From: Sphingobium sp. Leaf26
GTDB lineage: Bacteria > Pseudomonadota > Alphaproteobacteria > Sphingomonadales > Sphingomonadaceae
Assembly (NCBI RefSeq): GCF_001421665.1
Contig: NZ_LMKV01000029.1
Span: 1,171 to 65,170 of the forward strand
Direction: 5' to 3'
Length of the DNA stretch: 64,000 nucleotides
This document shows, piece after piece, positions 25,845 through 34,741 of the stretch. Each line of letters starts with the position of its first letter. The stretch's first letter is position 1. The position numbers were made by a program, and so were the translations under genes. The notes under the pieces were generated by a model. The model made no database searches, was not told the DNA's origin, and saw nothing but the letters and a program-made list of their open reading frames with translations.

Positions 25845-26519
25845 TCACTGGATCACGAAGTTGGTGAAATAGACGTTGTCGACCCCACCATAGCCGGTCT
25901 TCTGCTTCAATATATCGTTGATAACGCCCTTGATCTTGCCTTGAAGCATCTGCTTGCCCTTGGGCGTATCGAGCAGTTCCTGAGGCTGTTCGGCCAGCAT
26001 CATCAACACCTGGCTGCGGATCGGCATTTCATGCTGCTTGATCGCGGCAATGACGCGATAGTCATAATAGGTCGATACCGCGATGGAGATCTGAGCGAAG
26101 GCATCCGTATCCGACATGTTGGACGTGAAGGGTGCCTGAAGCTGGAAATATGTTGCCTGATAGGCAGCCGAATTGGCAGGCGACGGCAGGTCTATGCCCT
26201 TGCCCGGCGCGTGACCGGCCGAGACGGCATGGCTTTCACCACCACCGCCGCCCTCATGGCCGCCACCTTCACCGCCACCGCCGCCACCCTCGCCGGCCCA
26301 GCCATGGGCAGTCGCGACGGCCTGCGCATCTTCACCGGCCAGCACCAGCACAGGCTTGTTGGGATCTTCCTTCGGCCCTTCGGCCTTCGGACTGAAGAAG
26401 CCTGCGGCATACAGGCCGCCTGCCGCGCCGGCGCCACCCACGACGACACCCACGACCAGCAGCAGGATCATCTTCATGCCCCCGCCTTTTTTCTTCTTGG
26501 CCTTTGGCTCGTCGCTCAT
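25845..26519 (-). CDS. fliL: flagellar basal body protein FliL
   Basis: A 224-residue FliL. A lysine-rich cytosolic start (AKKKKGGG) precedes one membrane helix (residues about 16-40). A periplasmic linker follows with a Gly/Glu/His-rich run near residues 74-96. The FliL domain proper has YFQLQAPFTSNMSDTDAFAQISIAVST, HEMPIRSQVLMML, LDTPKGKQMLQGKIKGVIND and VYFTNFVIQ. FliL links stators to the basal body. The Gly-rich linker is longer than usual. Confidence 0.92.
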   Translation of the reverse strand: MSDEPKAKKKKGGGMKMILLLVVGVVVGGAGAAGGLYAAGFFSPKAEGPKEDPNKPVLVLAGEDAQAVATAHGWAGEGGGGGGEGGGHEGGGGGESHAVSAGHAPGKGIDLPSPANSAAYQATYFQLQAPFTSNMSDTDAFAQISIAVSTYYDYRVIAAIKQHEMPIRSQVLMMLAEQPQELLDTPKGKQMLQGKIKGVINDILKQKTGYGGVDNVYFTNFVIQ

Positions 26520-26547
26520 CTGTCTTGTCCCCTGGGATTAAAGCGGA

Positions 26548-29172
26548 TCACGCATAGCGCGCGCGCGCGGCTCCGCCTGCGGTGTCACCGGCGTCCATAT
26601 GGTTAAGAACGGCGCCGTCATTCCCCGCTTTATGCCCGAAAGCGATATTTTCACGTTGCTGGCCACGGCCCTGCATGTTCGACTGAGCCGAGGACTGGCC
26701 CATATTCTGACCGGCTGCCTGACCCGGATTCTGGCTGCTGCTACCGGACTGTTGCTGCGTTGTGCTCTGGCTGGTCGCGCTGTCGGTACGTGCGACATCG
26801 GCAGCGTGCGGCGCCCGCTCGATCTTCACCTCGCTGATCCGTACGGCGGACAGGCTGGCGTCCAGTTTCAGCCGGTCGCTGTCCTGCCGCAATGCCTGTT
26901 CGGCCGCTTCGGTCGCGACGGTCAGGCTGATGGCGGCGCCATCGTCGCCCTGACGGATATCGACCTGAATGGGGCCAAGCTCCGTCGCATTGATCTGGAA
27001 CCGGCCCTGCGCACCATTGGCCGAAAGGCCGGCAATGTCGCGCGCCAGCCCGTCGATCCACTGGCCCGACACGCCCATGTCGACCACCTGCGCGCCAAGG
27101 CTGGCGGACAGGTCGACCGTTGGGATGGCGGGTGCAGCGGTCGCAAGCGGCGGCGCGGCCGGCTGGACCAGCGGTGCCAGCGGCGGCGTGCTGTCGTTCA
27201 CGGCCGTGGTCAGGATTACCGACGCGGTATCAGCTGAGGTATCGCCGACGGGCACCGCAGTTTCGGTCCGGCGCGGCGCGCGCAGGCTCATATGGTCACG
27301 GACGAGCTGGAGCAGCGAAACGGCTTCCGCGCGCGGCTTCACCGGTGCGGTGGGGGTGGCAACCTGAGCCAGATCGGGGGCCTGGTCCGCGATTTCGGCC
27401 AGGTCCGGGGCCAATTCGGGGATCGCTGCTGTCGCCGGTTCCGGCTCGGTTGGTGCAGCGACCGTTCCGACTTCAGCGATCGGGACTACCGACTCCGAAA
27501 CCGGCAGCATCTCGGATGAGGGCCTGGCAGCTTGGGCGGGGGTCGCCGAAATGTGCTGGCCGGCAGGCGGTATGGCGGTGGGAGCCGGTGGAGCGGCTGA
27601 CGTTGGTGCGGAGGACGAAGCAGGGGCGGCTGCGGGCTGGCCGATAGCCGGCGCATCCACAGGCAGATCGGCCTGGGCGATCGCGACTTCGTCCGGCAAG
27701 GCGGGTGCGGCGCTCACCGCCGGCGCTGTCGCGACGGAGGATGCTGGCGGTGGTGCAAGCCCGGCAAGCGACGGTGTGGCGGCAAGGGGAACGGCCGCGA
27801 TGGGGCTTGGCGATATATCCGCTTCGGTCGCGATCATGCTGACGCTGTCGATCGGGACGTCCGAGGCGGACGGCGTCCTGGCGGCAGGAGCCGGAGCCGG
27901 GGTGGATGCGGGCTGGCCGATGGCTGGCTCATCGACAGCCAGATCATCGACGGGAGCGATTACGGTTTTGGCCGGCGAGGCGGGTGCGGCGCTCACCGCC
28001 GGCGCGATCGCGACGGGGGAAGGCGGCGTGGGTGCAGGCCCGGCAAGCGGCGGTGTGGCAGCAGGGGGCATGGCCGCAATGGGGCGCGGCGATTTGTCCG
28101 CTTCAGTGACGATCCTGCTGGCGCGGTCGACCGGGGCGTCCCAACCGGACGGCTTCCCGGTGGACGGCTTCCCGATGGACGGGGCAGCAGCTGCGGGCGA
28201 TGCGAGGGATGGGCCTGAGGCGGCGACCGGCATGGTTTCTGCCGGCACCGGTTCGATCTGCGCCACGATGGGTCCGACTACGGGTACCGGCGATGCTACG
28301 ACTGCCAAGGTCGGATCGGCCACGGGCTTGCTGTCGTCCTGAGTGGCGGGGGCGGCGTCTTCATCGGACGCTGCATCCGTTTCCGGCACATCGGACATCG
28401 TGGCTGGCAGTGAAGGCATGATTGTTTCGACCGGTGCCGCGTGGTGCAGGTGGGCAGGAGGCAATTTGACCGGCGCAGGCGCGGATGCCTCTTCGACAGC
28501 CGCTGGCGCAATCGGTGCGGGGGTAACGGCCATGGGCATGATCGGCGTATGGGTGGCTGCTGTATCTTCCGCCTGTTCCGGTGAAGCCGTTGCGGTCGAT
28601 GGCGCGGCATCGGCCATCGCCGGGACATCCTTCGCAGCCTCGTCGCCCGCTACCGGAATGGGGTCGATCGGCGCTTGTGCCGTCCTGACCGGGACGAGGT
28701 CGGTCAGAGCCTCGGCCTCGTTTTGCAGGACAGAATGGGTCCGTGCCTCATCATCCTTCGCGGGGACGGGATCGGCGGATGGTGCGATCCTTATCGTGGG
28801 CGGCGGGACGGGCGCGGCGGCGGCCTCGTCAGTCGTTGGAAGTGCGACAGCGAGTTGGACAGGTAATTGCGGTTTTCCGGTATCCGGCAAAGGCGTCACG
28901 AGGGCAGCCGAAGGCGTCGCACTGGCGAGCGCCGGATGCCATGAATTAACATCAACCTGTTGATATTCAAAACTATTATTATCAACTCCAGTGCCATCTG
29001 CGGCAACCGACGTAAGCGCAACCGGCTGCGCGTCTGCGGTCGGAGCGATGCCAACGCTGTTCAACAATTGCGCGAAGCCGCCGCTGCCTTCCGTCGGCGC
29101 AGCATCCCCCTTCACGCCCTGTTTGGCGGAGGTCGGGAACAACAGCGCCTTGAGGCTGGTCAGCATCATCAT
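26548..29172 (-). CDS. fliK: flagellar hook-length control protein FliK (very long)
   Basis: An 874-residue protein, about twice normal FliK length. The first 660 residues are Pro/Ala/Val-rich and repetitive, fitting the extended ruler region. A 92-residue unit occurs twice in tandem at about residues 331-514 (DNA 27632-28183, period 276 bp). The C-terminal domain (about 690-800) has the Flg_hook core with GRFQINATELGPIQVDIRQG and ALRQDSDRLKLDASL, followed by a Gln/Ser/Gly-rich tail. It starts at a run of three ATG codons just after the fliJ stop. It measures hook length and triggers FlhB switching. Confidence 0.88.
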   Translation of the reverse strand: MMMLTSLKALLFPTSAKQGVKGDAAPTEGSGGFAQLLNSVGIAPTADAQPVALTSVAADGTGVDNNSFEYQQVDVNSWHPALASATPSAALVTPLPDTGKPQLPVQLAVALPTTDEAAAAPVPPPTIRIAPSADPVPAKDDEARTHSVLQNEAEALTDLVPVRTAQAPIDPIPVAGDEAAKDVPAMADAAPSTATASPEQAEDTAATHTPIMPMAVTPAPIAPAAVEEASAPAPVKLPPAHLHHAAPVETIMPSLPATMSDVPETDAASDEDAAPATQDDSKPVADPTLAVVASPVPVVGPIVAQIEPVPAETMPVAASGPSLASPAAAAPSIGKPSTGKPSGWDAPVDRASRIVTEADKSPRPIAAMPPAATPPLAGPAPTPPSPVAIAPAVSAAPASPAKTVIAPVDDLAVDEPAIGQPASTPAPAPAARTPSASDVPIDSVSMIATEADISPSPIAAVPLAATPSLAGLAPPPASSVATAPAVSAAPALPDEVAIAQADLPVDAPAIGQPAAAPASSSAPTSAAPPAPTAIPPAGQHISATPAQAARPSSEMLPVSESVVPIAEVGTVAAPTEPEPATAAIPELAPDLAEIADQAPDLAQVATPTAPVKPRAEAVSLLQLVRDHMSLRAPRRTETAVPVGDTSADTASVILTTAVNDSTPPLAPLVQPAAPPLATAAPAIPTVDLSASLGAQVVDMGVSGQWIDGLARDIAGLSANGAQGRFQINATELGPIQVDIRQGDDGAAISLTVATEAAEQALRQDSDRLKLDASLSAVRISEVKIERAPHAADVARTDSATSQSTTQQQSGSSSQNPGQAAGQNMGQSSAQSNMQGRGQQRENIAFGHKAGNDGAVLNHMDAGDTAGGAARARYA

Positions 29173-29174
29173 CG

Positions 29175-29600
29175 TCAAACGTCCCCGGTCCGCTGCATGC
29201 GGCGATAGCGCGGCAAGGCCGCGAGCTTGTTCTCGCGCCACTCCTCCAGGTTCGCGCGGGCGCGGTCCTTGAGGCGGGTGGCGATTTCCTTCTCGCGGTT
29301 CGCTGCAAGAGTCATGCCTTCTTTCGTCTCGACATTGCGCTTTGCGTCATAAAGGGCGCCGTCAAGCTGGCGGCCGGCCTGTTCGAGGCGTGTCGCCAGT
29401 TCCTGCATCGCCGCGAAGGAGGCGCCGCTGGCCATCCCTTCCGTTTCGAACAATTCGCTGCGCACCTTGTTCAGGCGATCGATATTATGAGAGAGCGCAT
29501 TGGCTTCGTCGCGCGCGCGCGCGGTTTCGGCCACGGCCATCGCATGCTGGACATGGCGGACGCGCAGCACACGCTGGCGGCGGCCGACCAGCCCCTTCAT
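29175..29600 (-). CDS. fliJ: flagellar export chaperone FliJ
   Basis: A 141-residue, almost entirely helical protein with heptad-like spacing and a high charge content, as FliJ forms a two-helix coiled coil. Segments include RRQRVLRVRHVQHAMAVAE, LATRLEQAGRQLDGALYDAK and KEIATRLKDRARANLEEWRENKLAAL. Sequence conservation is low in this family, so the call relies on position between fliI and fliK and on the coiled-coil character. It overlaps fliI by four bases. Confidence 0.82.
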   Translation of the reverse strand: MKGLVGRRQRVLRVRHVQHAMAVAETARARDEANALSHNIDRLNKVRSELFETEGMASGASFAAMQELATRLEQAGRQLDGALYDAKRNVETKEGMTLAANREKEIATRLKDRARANLEEWRENKLAALPRYRRMQRTGDV

Positions 29601-30925
29601 GCGCCGAAACCGGCGATGAGGGCGTTGGCGCTGGTGTCGAGGTCGATGCGGCTCTTCTGATCCTGACGGATGAAGTCGAGGATTTCCTGACGGCGGCGGA
29701 CCGCTTCGTCGATGGCCGGGTCGTTGCCGGGGCGATAGGCGCCCATCAGGATGAGGTCGCGATTTTCCTCATAAGCCGCCCAGAGGCGACGGTAGGCAGC
29801 GGCGGCCATGCGATGCTCGTCCGGCACCACGTCGGCCATGACGCGCGAGAGCGACTTGCCGATATCGATGGCGGGGAAGATCGCCTGTTCGGACAACTGA
29901 CGCGACAAAACGAAGTGGCCGTCCACGATGGCGCGGGCCGCGTCCACGATAGGATCGTCGGTATCGTCGCCATCGGCCAGCACGGTATAAAGCGCGGTGA
30001 TCGAGCCGCCGGTGCGGGCATCGACGCCGGCGCGTTCGACCAGACGCGGAATGAGCGCCAGCGCCGAGGGCGGATAGCCCTTCATCGCGGGCGGCTCACC
30101 CAGCGCCAGACCGATTTCACGCTGGGCATGGGCGCAGCGCGTGAGGCTGTCGATCAGCAGCAGCACCTTCTTGCCACGGGCGCGGAAATATTCGGCGATG
30201 GCGGTGGCGCGCGCGGCGGCGCGCAGGCGCAGCACCGGCGGATGGTCTGCGGGCACGGCGACGACGACGCTCTTGCCCATCGTGTGCTTGAGCTTGGTTT
30301 CGAGGAAGTCGCTGACTTCGCGGCCACGTTCGCCGATCAGGCCGACGACGACGACATCGGCTTCGGCGCCGGCGATCATCTGGCCCATGAGGACGGATTT
30401 GCCCACGCCCGATCCGGCGATGATGGCGATGCGCTGGCCGCGTCCGGCGGTGAGCAGCGCGTTGACGGCGCGGACACCCAGGTCGAAGGCTTCGGTCACG
30501 CGGCCGCGATCCAGCACATTGCCCTTCACGCCATTCAATGGCCAGACGGCCCCGGCGATGATCGGTCCCTTGCGGTCGAGCGGCTGACCCATGGCGTCGA
30601 TGACGCGACCGATCAGGCCATCGCCCACCTGCACCATGTTCGCCTGGCTGTCCGGTTCGACGCGGATGCCGTTTTCCAGCGGCGCGTCGGCATCCAATGG
30701 GACGAGAAGCGCGCGGTCACCGCGAAAGCCGACGACTTCGGCGCGACAGACAGAACCGTCGCTGGCCAATACGCGCGCGCCCGATCCGATCGGACGACGG
30801 AAGCCGGTGACTTCCAGCATGCCCGCATCATGGCTGACCAAACGGCCGACATGGCGGGGTGCGCGGTTCTGGACCTGCAAATGGTCGAACAGGGTTTCGG
30901 CCTGGGCGATCTGGGCACGGATCAC
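29597..30925 (-). CDS. fliI: flagellum-specific ATPase FliI
   Basis: A 442-residue F1-beta-like ATPase with Walker A GSGVGKS at residues 171-177, GLIGERGREVSDF, the Walker B region KVLLLIDSLTRCAHAQREIGLALGEPP and ARTGGSITALYTVLADGDD. It energises substrate loading at the export gate with FliH and FliJ. The start is a GTG at 30925 overlapping the fliH stop as GTGA. A longer frame upstream runs inside fliH and is rejected. Confidence 0.95.
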   Translation of the reverse strand: MIRAQIAQAETLFDHLQVQNRAPRHVGRLVSHDAGMLEVTGFRRPIGSGARVLASDGSVCRAEVVGFRGDRALLVPLDADAPLENGIRVEPDSQANMVQVGDGLIGRVIDAMGQPLDRKGPIIAGAVWPLNGVKGNVLDRGRVTEAFDLGVRAVNALLTAGRGQRIAIIAGSGVGKSVLMGQMIAGAEADVVVVGLIGERGREVSDFLETKLKHTMGKSVVVAVPADHPPVLRLRAAARATAIAEYFRARGKKVLLLIDSLTRCAHAQREIGLALGEPPAMKGYPPSALALIPRLVERAGVDARTGGSITALYTVLADGDDTDDPIVDAARAIVDGHFVLSRQLSEQAIFPAIDIGKSLSRVMADVVPDEHRMAAAAYRRLWAAYEENRDLILMGAYRPGNDPAIDEAVRRRQEILDFIRQDQKSRIDLDTSANALIAGFGA

Positions 30926-31632
30926 GCCTTGCCCTCCATATCGTCCATCAGCGCGCGCAGGCGAGACAGGCGAATGTCCGGGCCATCCTCGACCCAGCCT
31001 TCGCTGGTTTCGAGGCGCACGCAACCCCGGTGCATGCTCTTGTCGGCCACCAGCTTGACGCCGATCGCCTCCCCTTCCAGCAGCGTGATGTCTTCGGGGT
31101 GGAGGTGCAGCGCGTTCTTGCCCTCTTCATTTTCGATGAAGGCGGCCACGGTGTCGCAGCGCTGGACGAGGCGTTCGATGTCGATCTCCACCTCTCCCAC
31201 AATCTGTTCGACCAGACGGACGACCGTGGCGGAGAGCATGGTCGAGAGCATGCCGCTGGGCGCGGGCGCAAGCATCTCCAGCGCTTCGGTCAGGCGCGTG
31301 CGGGCGTCGGCTTCCTCGCCATGGGCCTCCGCAGTGACGCGGCAGCCTTCATCGAAGCCCTGGGTGAAGGCCTCCATGCGGGCTTCTTCCAGCAGGTCGA
31401 TTTCCGGTTCGGGTTCGATCACGCCATTGCGCATCGTCGCCGCGATCGGGGCTTCGGGCGAGGCATACAGCGTGCGGAAGCCGCCATTTGCGGGGCGGAA
31501 GCCCGCGACCGCGACCGGCGCGGCGTCCTGAGTCGCCTGCGCACCCCAAATCCTTCCGGTGGGCGCATTTCCCGCGTCGTCGGCAAAAAGCCGGCCTGAA
31601 AATGCTTCAGACAAAGTCGTTCCCCTTGCCAC
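30922..31632 (-). CDS. fliH: flagellar assembly protein FliH
   Basis: A 236-residue protein. The first 65 residues are poorly conserved, then there is a helical region with IDLLEEARMEAFTQGFDEG and the C-terminal stator-like domain VVRLVEQIVGEVEIDIERLVQ, ALHLHPEDITLLEGEAIGVKLVAD and GCVRLETSEGWVEDGPDIRL. It regulates FliI. It begins at a GTG inside the 3' end of fliG, a 26-bp overlap. No better start is visible. Confidence 0.88.
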   Translation of the reverse strand: MARGTTLSEAFSGRLFADDAGNAPTGRIWGAQATQDAAPVAVAGFRPANGGFRTLYASPEAPIAATMRNGVIEPEPEIDLLEEARMEAFTQGFDEGCRVTAEAHGEEADARTRLTEALEMLAPAPSGMLSTMLSATVVRLVEQIVGEVEIDIERLVQRCDTVAAFIENEEGKNALHLHPEDITLLEGEAIGVKLVADKSMHRGCVRLETSEGWVEDGPDIRLSRLRALMDDMEGKA

Positions 31633-32623
31633 CCAGCATGATGGTGCCGGCGTCGGCCATGCGGCGCGCGGTGGCGATGATCAGCTTTTGCGAGTCCATG
31701 ACCTCGGCCAGGCGGATCGGGCCGCGTTCCTCGATCTCGTCGGCGATCGCCTGCGCCGCACGGGCAGACATGCAACTGAAGATCTTGGCCTTGAGCAGGT
31801 CGTTGACGCCCTTGAGCGCCACCACCAGCACGGCGCTGTCGACGGTACGCATCAGCGTGCCCAGATTCTTGTCGTCCATGTCGATGAGATTGTCGAAGAC
31901 GAACATCTCCTCCTCGATCGTCTGGGCGATCATCTTGTCGCGCTTGGACAGCGCCTTCATGATCCGCTGTTCATTGTCCTTGCGGACATTGTTCATCATT
32001 GCGGCCGCTTCGACCGTGCCACCGCGCTGCGACGCCGCGCCCTGCTTGTTCACCGGGCCGCGCAGCAACAACTGCTCCAGATCCTCCAGCGCCTCGTTCG
32101 ACACCGGGCCGAGCGTGGCGATGCGATATACGATCTCTTCCTGATATTCGACCGGCAGCAATTGCAGCACGTCGGCGGCGACGGGCGCCTCCAGATGGGC
32201 GAGCACGATCGCCATGATCTGCGGATGCTCCGCCTCGATCAGGGTGCCGATCTCCTTGGCGTCCATCCACTTGAGCATTTCGAGCTGGGTGGAGCGGGTC
32301 GGCGGGGTGATGCGGGCCAGGATGGTTTCCGCGCGCTCCTCGCCCAGAGCCTTGGTCATCGCGCCCCGGATATGGCGGGTGGCGCCATAGCCGATGGTGG
32401 TGCGCTTCTTGGCCTTGGTGACGAAATGGTCGAGCGCTTCGTTCACTTCCTCAGGATCGACATCCTGCACGTCGTACATGGCATAGCCGAGTTGACGGAC
32501 TTCTTCGGGTTCCAGGCGAGACAGTATCTGGGCGGCTTCATCCTCATCGAACAGCATCAGGAGGACGGCGGCGGCGGCGCTGCCTTTGAGCGCTTCGGGG
32601 CGACCGGGGACGATCTCAGGCAT
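31607..32623 (-). CDS. fliG: flagellar motor switch protein FliG
   Basis: A 338-residue FliG with the N-terminal FliF-binding domain (AAAAVLLMLFDEDEAAQILSRLEPEEV), the middle domain with LAHLEAPVAADVLQLLPVEYQEEIVYRIA, and the C-terminal torque domain with NLIDMDDKNLGTLMR, LVVALKGV, FSCMSARAAQAIADEIEERGPIRLAEVMDSQK. The charged motor residues on the torque helix are conserved. It overlaps fliF by eight bases. Confidence 0.95.
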   Translation of the reverse strand: MPEIVPGRPEALKGSAAAAVLLMLFDEDEAAQILSRLEPEEVRQLGYAMYDVQDVDPEEVNEALDHFVTKAKKRTTIGYGATRHIRGAMTKALGEERAETILARITPPTRSTQLEMLKWMDAKEIGTLIEAEHPQIMAIVLAHLEAPVAADVLQLLPVEYQEEIVYRIATLGPVSNEALEDLEQLLLRGPVNKQGAASQRGGTVEAAAMMNNVRKDNEQRIMKALSKRDKMIAQTIEEEMFVFDNLIDMDDKNLGTLMRTVDSAVLVVALKGVNDLLKAKIFSCMSARAAQAIADEIEERGPIRLAEVMDSQKLIIATARRMADAGTIMLGGKGNDFV

Positions 32624-34370
32624 TTTCCTTCTTAGCCTCCTTCAGCAGGTCGCGAACGACCAGGGCGGCACGATCGGGATCCTGCTTCACGAAGTTGCGG
32701 ATCAGGTCAGCACGCTGGGCATAGTCGTAGGTGGAAGAGATCATGTCGAGCGTGACCTTCGGTTCACCGTTTTCGGTCGTGAGCACGGCGGCCTGCTTGG
32801 TGATCTCGGTCGAAATCTCGCGGCCGATGCGCTGACCCTCTTCGGGCTTCGCAGCCGCCAGCGCCTCCTGCGGCGCGGCGCGGCGCTTGAGCAGCGGGCG
32901 GCCGATGCCGAAGATGACGAGCAAGGCGACCAGCAGGGCCGACACGTTGCGCACCAGCGGCGACACCCAGTCGGCTTCATACCAGGGCGGCGTCACCTCC
33001 GCCGTCTTGAGGAAGCTGCGCGAGGACAGGGCCACCACGTCGCCGCGCGCCTGGTCGAAGCCGACCGCGCCCTTCACCAGTGCTTCGAGTGCGGCGATTT
33101 CCTGCGGCGTGCGGGCTTTGCCATCCGGCGCAGTGTCGAGCGCGACGGCGACCGACAGGCGCTTGACGGTGCCGATGGCGTCGCGGGTGACGGACACTTC
33201 ACGGCCCAGCTCGAAGCTGCGGTTGAAGGTCTCCTCCGTCTTCATCAGCGGGTTGGGCGGCGTGCCGGGGGTTGCTTGCGCGCCCTGCGCCGTCTGGCCC
33301 TGCGCCACGGCCTGACCATTGGGATTGGTCTGGGTGACGGTCGGGTTGACCGGCGCCTGATTGCTGAGCGCGCCGGGGATGCCGGACGCTTCGCCGGTGC
33401 CCTGACCGCGCGGGTCGGAGGCCCAGGTGCCGTTTTCGGTGCGCAGGCGCGCTTCATCCTGCGGATAGGTTTCGCGGGTGGCCTGACGCTCGGCGAAGTT
33501 CAGTTCGGCATGGACTTCGGTCGAGAAATTGCCCTGTCCCAGGATCGGAGTGAGCAGCGCGATCACCGACTGGCGATAGCGATCCTCGATCTTGCCCTGC
33601 ACGGCGAGCTGGCGATCGTCGCCGGCATTGCTGTCATTGTCGCTCAGCAGCCGGCCATTCTGGTCGACCAGCGAGATATCGCCGGGATTGAGTTCAGGGA
33701 TGGACGAGGCGACGAGATGGACGATGGCGCTGACCTGCTGGTCGGTGAGCGTGCGGCCATTGGCCAGACGCAGCATGACCGAGGCGGAGGGCTTCGACCG
33801 TTCGCGCAGGAACACGCTGGGCGGTTCGACGGCGAGATGCACCTTGGCGGTTTCGACGCTGTCGATCGCCTCGATCGTGCGGGCCAGATCCATTTCGCGG
33901 GCGGAGCGCAGCTTTTCGCCTTCGACGGCGCGGCTGGCGCCCATCGGCAGGCTGTCGATCATGCTGTTGCCGTCCGGCGCGCTCTTGGGCAGGCCCTGGG
34001 CGGCGAGCATCATCTTCGCCTTGAAATAATCGCCTTCGCCCACGGTCATGCCGCCGCTATTGTCGAAGTCGTACTTGATGCCATTCTGGTCCAGCACCTG
34101 CGCGACGGCGGACTTGTCCGTATCGGGCAGGGCGCGGAACAGGTCGCGCTGGGGCGGTTCGCGCAGCGCGAGCCAGGCGGCCCCTGCCACCGCTACCGTG
34201 CCGAGCAGGCCGAGCAGCGGCAGGCTCTTGGCCACGGCGGGCTGTTTGATGAAGCCGGTGAAGCGCGCCTTGAGCGCGTCCATGCCCTTGGCGTTGCCGC
34301 CACCAAAGGCGGTGCTGGCGGGGAGAGCGGGCGCCGATGCGCCGACATTGGTGCTGAGTGCGTTTTCCAT
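32616..34370 (-). CDS. fliF: flagellar MS-ring protein FliF
   Basis: A 584-residue FliF. Its two membrane helices are near residues 48-68 and 440-460, bounding a periplasmic region with ring-building motifs (YFKAKMMLAAQGLPKS, ALSTN-type start, AVEGEKLRSAREMDLARTIEAIDSVETAKVHLAVEPPSVFLRE). A Gln/Gly/Pro-rich stretch lies in the second half, and the C-terminal cytosolic tail that binds FliG ends in LLKEAKKENA. It is the first structure of the flagellum. Confidence 0.94.
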   Translation of the reverse strand: MENALSTNVGASAPALPASTAFGGGNAKGMDALKARFTGFIKQPAVAKSLPLLGLLGTVAVAGAAWLALREPPQRDLFRALPDTDKSAVAQVLDQNGIKYDFDNSGGMTVGEGDYFKAKMMLAAQGLPKSAPDGNSMIDSLPMGASRAVEGEKLRSAREMDLARTIEAIDSVETAKVHLAVEPPSVFLRERSKPSASVMLRLANGRTLTDQQVSAIVHLVASSIPELNPGDISLVDQNGRLLSDNDSNAGDDRQLAVQGKIEDRYRQSVIALLTPILGQGNFSTEVHAELNFAERQATRETYPQDEARLRTENGTWASDPRGQGTGEASGIPGALSNQAPVNPTVTQTNPNGQAVAQGQTAQGAQATPGTPPNPLMKTEETFNRSFELGREVSVTRDAIGTVKRLSVAVALDTAPDGKARTPQEIAALEALVKGAVGFDQARGDVVALSSRSFLKTAEVTPPWYEADWVSPLVRNVSALLVALLVIFGIGRPLLKRRAAPQEALAAAKPEEGQRIGREISTEITKQAAVLTTENGEPKVTLDMISSTYDYAQRADLIRNFVKQDPDRAALVVRDLLKEAKKENA

Positions 34371-34373
34371 GGG

Positions 34374-34727
34374 TTAGACCGGCATGCTCATAATGTCCTT
34401 ATAGGCGGACAGGAGTTTGTTGCGGACCTGAAGGGTCGCTTCGAAGCTGACCGACGCCTGCTGCTTGGCCAGCATGACGGCGGCGATATCGGTGGTTTCG
34501 CCACGCTCGAACGAGGCAGCCGCCTCACCCGCCTGATTTTGCAGGCCGTTGACCTGTTGCAGCGCGCTGTTGAGCGCTTCGGTAAAGCCGCCGGGCGCCG
34601 TGCCCTGGGTACCGCCGACGCCGGGCGCGCCGGTGGAGGCGACGTCGCGCAGGGCAGCGTTCTTTTGCAGGATGGCATTGCGGATCGCCATCACACTGTC
34701 CGTCGGGGAAACGCCGTTGATCGCCAT
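34374..34727 (-). CDS. fliE: flagellar rod-MS ring junction protein FliE
   Basis: A 117-residue FliE with the diagnostic C-terminal half TDIAAVMLAKQQASVSFEATLQVRNKLLSAYKDIMSMPV and an internal GGFTEALNSALQQVNGLQ. It joins the MS ring to the proximal rod. It lies three bp before fliF and 14 bp after the sigma54 activator gene, so any promoter for fliE must lie in the coding sequence upstream or the gene shares the activator transcript. Confidence 0.94.
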   Translation of the reverse strand: MAINGVSPTDSVMAIRNAILQKNAALRDVASTGAPGVGGTQGTAPGGFTEALNSALQQVNGLQNQAGEAAASFERGETTDIAAVMLAKQQASVSFEATLQVRNKLLSAYKDIMSMPV

Positions 34728-34741
34728 GGTTCAGCCCTCCT

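Noticed and set aside
29342..31531. Rightward 729-codon frame opposite fliJ, fliI and fliH
   Set aside because: Shadow of three overlapping flagellar genes, with no recognisable domain.
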